Source: JALYUA01 sp038203955
Lineage (GTDB): Bacteria > Acidobacteriota > Thermoanaerobaculia > UBA5066 > Gp7-AA6
DNA length: 21,764 nt
Reading direction: 5' to 3'
NCBI GenBank assembly: GCA_038203955.1
Contig: JBBRDK010000058.1
Location: 1-21,764, forward strand
Shown: positions 20,927 through 21,764 of the stretch, piece by piece
Position numbering within the stretch: position 1 is the stretch's first letter
Layout: each line of letters starts with the position of its first letter
Notes under the pieces: generated by a model
What the model was told of the DNA's origin: nothing
The model's input: the letters and a program-made list of their open reading frames with translations, nothing else
Databases searched by the model: none
Program-made: the position numbers and the translations under genes

Positions 20927-21319
20927 GTGTCCTCCTCGCTCCTCCTGCGCGCCATTGCCGAGCCCCGCCGGCAGCGGATCCTTCGGCTCCTGCGCGACGG
21001 GGAGCTCACCGCGGGCGCCATCGCGGCCGATGCGGACGTGACGTTCGGCGCGATCTCGCAGCATCTGCGCGTCCTGAAGGAGGCGGGGCTGGTCGAGAAC
21101 CGGCGGGAGGGCCGCCATCAGATCTACCGCGCGAGGAGCGAGGCCTTAGGTCCGCTGGCCGCAGTGCTCCAGTCGATGTGGGAGGACCGGCTCGGGATCT
21201 TGAAGGGGCTCGCCGAGTGGGAAGAGCGCGGAAAGCGGAACAGAGACAGGCGGAGAGCCCGGAGCGGGTCCTCCGCGAAAACTGGAGCCGCACGCGGCTC
21301 CCGGAGGACTGCGCGGTGA
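20927..21319 (+). CDS. ArsR family transcriptional regulator
   Basis: A 130-aa winged-helix regulator: RAIAEPRRQRILRLL (8-22), recognition helix region VTFGAISQHLRVLKEAGLV (38-56), and the wing RREGRHQIYRA (59-69). It has no Cys, so it is not a metal sensor of the CxC type. It belongs to the ArsR group that pairs with SRPBCC (AHSA1-like) genes. The C-terminus is a basic, probably disordered tail. A TTG at 20921 also fits, but the GTG at 20927 lies 7 nt after a -10 box embedded in the operator-like palindrome, which suggests a leaderless start. The stop overlaps the next gene's GTG (GTGA). Autorepression together with the partner is expected; the effector is unknown. Confidence 0.9.
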   Translation: MSSSLLLRAIAEPRRQRILRLLRDGELTAGAIAADADVTFGAISQHLRVLKEAGLVENRREGRHQIYRARSEALGPLAAVLQSMWEDRLGILKGLAEWEERGKRNRDRRRARSGSSAKTGAARGSRRTAR

Positions 21320-21764
21320 ATGAAGAACCCGTCGTCGAAACGGAAGTGGAGATCTCGGCGCGGCCGGAAACCGTCTTCTCGTATTTCTCGGACCCCGAGC
21401 GATTCCGGCGCTGGATGGGAGAAGGCTCCGCGATCGCGCCGGAGCGAGGCGGCGACATCGCCGTGGGCGGCCCGGGCGGTCCGCCGGCGACGGGACGGAT
21501 CCTCGAGTGGGTCGCCAACGAGCGCGTCGTCTTTTCCTGGACGGCTCCCGGGGTGCCGGAAGAGTCGGGATCCCGCGTCACGGTCCTCTTCGCCGCGGTC
21601 CCGGGCGGAACGCGGGTCACGCTCCGGCACGCCGGTATCCCCTCCGAGAAAGCACGACGCGAGCACCTCGGGGGATGGCGCGCTCTGCTGGCCAGCCTGT
21701 CGATGGCGACGGCGGCCGATCAGGCGGTCGGGAGGCTCGACCGGATGGCCGACGCGTCTCTCGC
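21316..21764 (+). CDS. SRPBCC (AHSA1-like, START/Bet v1 fold) domain protein, 5' part
   Basis: The frame is open from the GTG at 21316 to the right edge, giving about 149 residues. The N-terminus VETEVEISARPETVFSYFSDPERFRRWMG is characteristic of AHSA1-type SRPBCC proteins, followed by GRILEWVANERVVFSWTAPG and TRVTLRHAGIPSEKARREHLGGWRALL. These proteins form a helix-grip fold with a hydrophobic pocket; bacterial members paired with ArsR regulators have no agreed function. GGAGG lies 8 nt before the start, and the GTG overlaps the ArsR stop, so the two are translationally coupled. The usual domain is nearly complete by residue 130. The last residues here (AADQAVGRLDRM) suggest a C-terminal extension beyond the window. 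Confidence 0.88.
   Translation, partial: MNEEPVVETEVEISARPETVFSYFSDPERFRRWMGEGSAIAPERGGDIAVGGPGGPPATGRILEWVANERVVFSWTAPGVPEESGSRVTVLFAAVPGGTRVTLRHAGIPSEKARREHLGGWRALLASLSMATAADQAVGRLDRMADASL

Overview
The window is about 21.8 kb of GC-rich, densely packed bacterial DNA. No rRNA, tRNA, CRISPR array or transposase gene was seen. The best taxonomic clue is a PadR regulator followed by a large duplicated FtsX/MacB permease of the ADOP type. That pair, a tricorn-like S41 protease, a DUF1572 protein and a high GC content fit Acidobacteriota best. This placement is an inference from gene content, and Gemmatimonadota or related phyla remain possible.

Layout. Bases 1-475 (-) hold the 5' part of an exported protein of unknown function. 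It is divergent from a lipoprotein alpha/beta hydrolase and a coupled short-chain dehydrogenase (533-2037, +). A long leftward block follows (9220 down to 2059): a membrane-anchored conserved hypothetical protein, an M1 aminopeptidase, a Tex30/KANL3-like hydrolase, an 85-aa charged protein coupled to exonuclease III, a SorAB-type sulfite dehydrogenase (molybdenum subunit plus cytochrome c), and a two-helix membrane protein. Next comes the PadR-ADOP operon (9575-12593, +). It converges on a leftward block of tricorn-like protease, DUF1572 protein and PlsC acyltransferase (17372 down to 12689). A branched-chain aminotransferase (ilvE-like) and a coupled DinB protein are also leftward (18991 down to 17499). 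A MocR/GabR-type regulator is divergent from ilvE (19082-20620, +). The window closes with an ArsR regulator coupled to an SRPBCC (AHSA1-like) protein that runs off the right edge.

How the genes work together. Short overlaps (GTGA or ATGA) join five pairs: hydrolase/SDR, sorA/sorB, the 85-aa protein/xth, ilvE/DinB and ArsR/SRPBCC. These suggest translational coupling. Several functions are periplasmic or envelope-related: sulfite detoxification, peptide degradation by the M1 and tricorn-like enzymes, phospholipid acylation, and ADOP export or lipoprotein handling.

The most unusual content is in the gaps between genes. (i) A 58-bp repeat with a CCGCGG-TACT-CCGCGG core occurs five times at three intergenic loci, always in the same orientation. 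(ii) Nearly every sizeable spacer carries a short array with a strict 7-bp period, but with a different heptamer in each place. These arrays often start exactly at a stop codon, and one enters a reading frame. (iii) Several genes appear to have a -10 box placed so that transcription would start at or within a few bases of the start codon.
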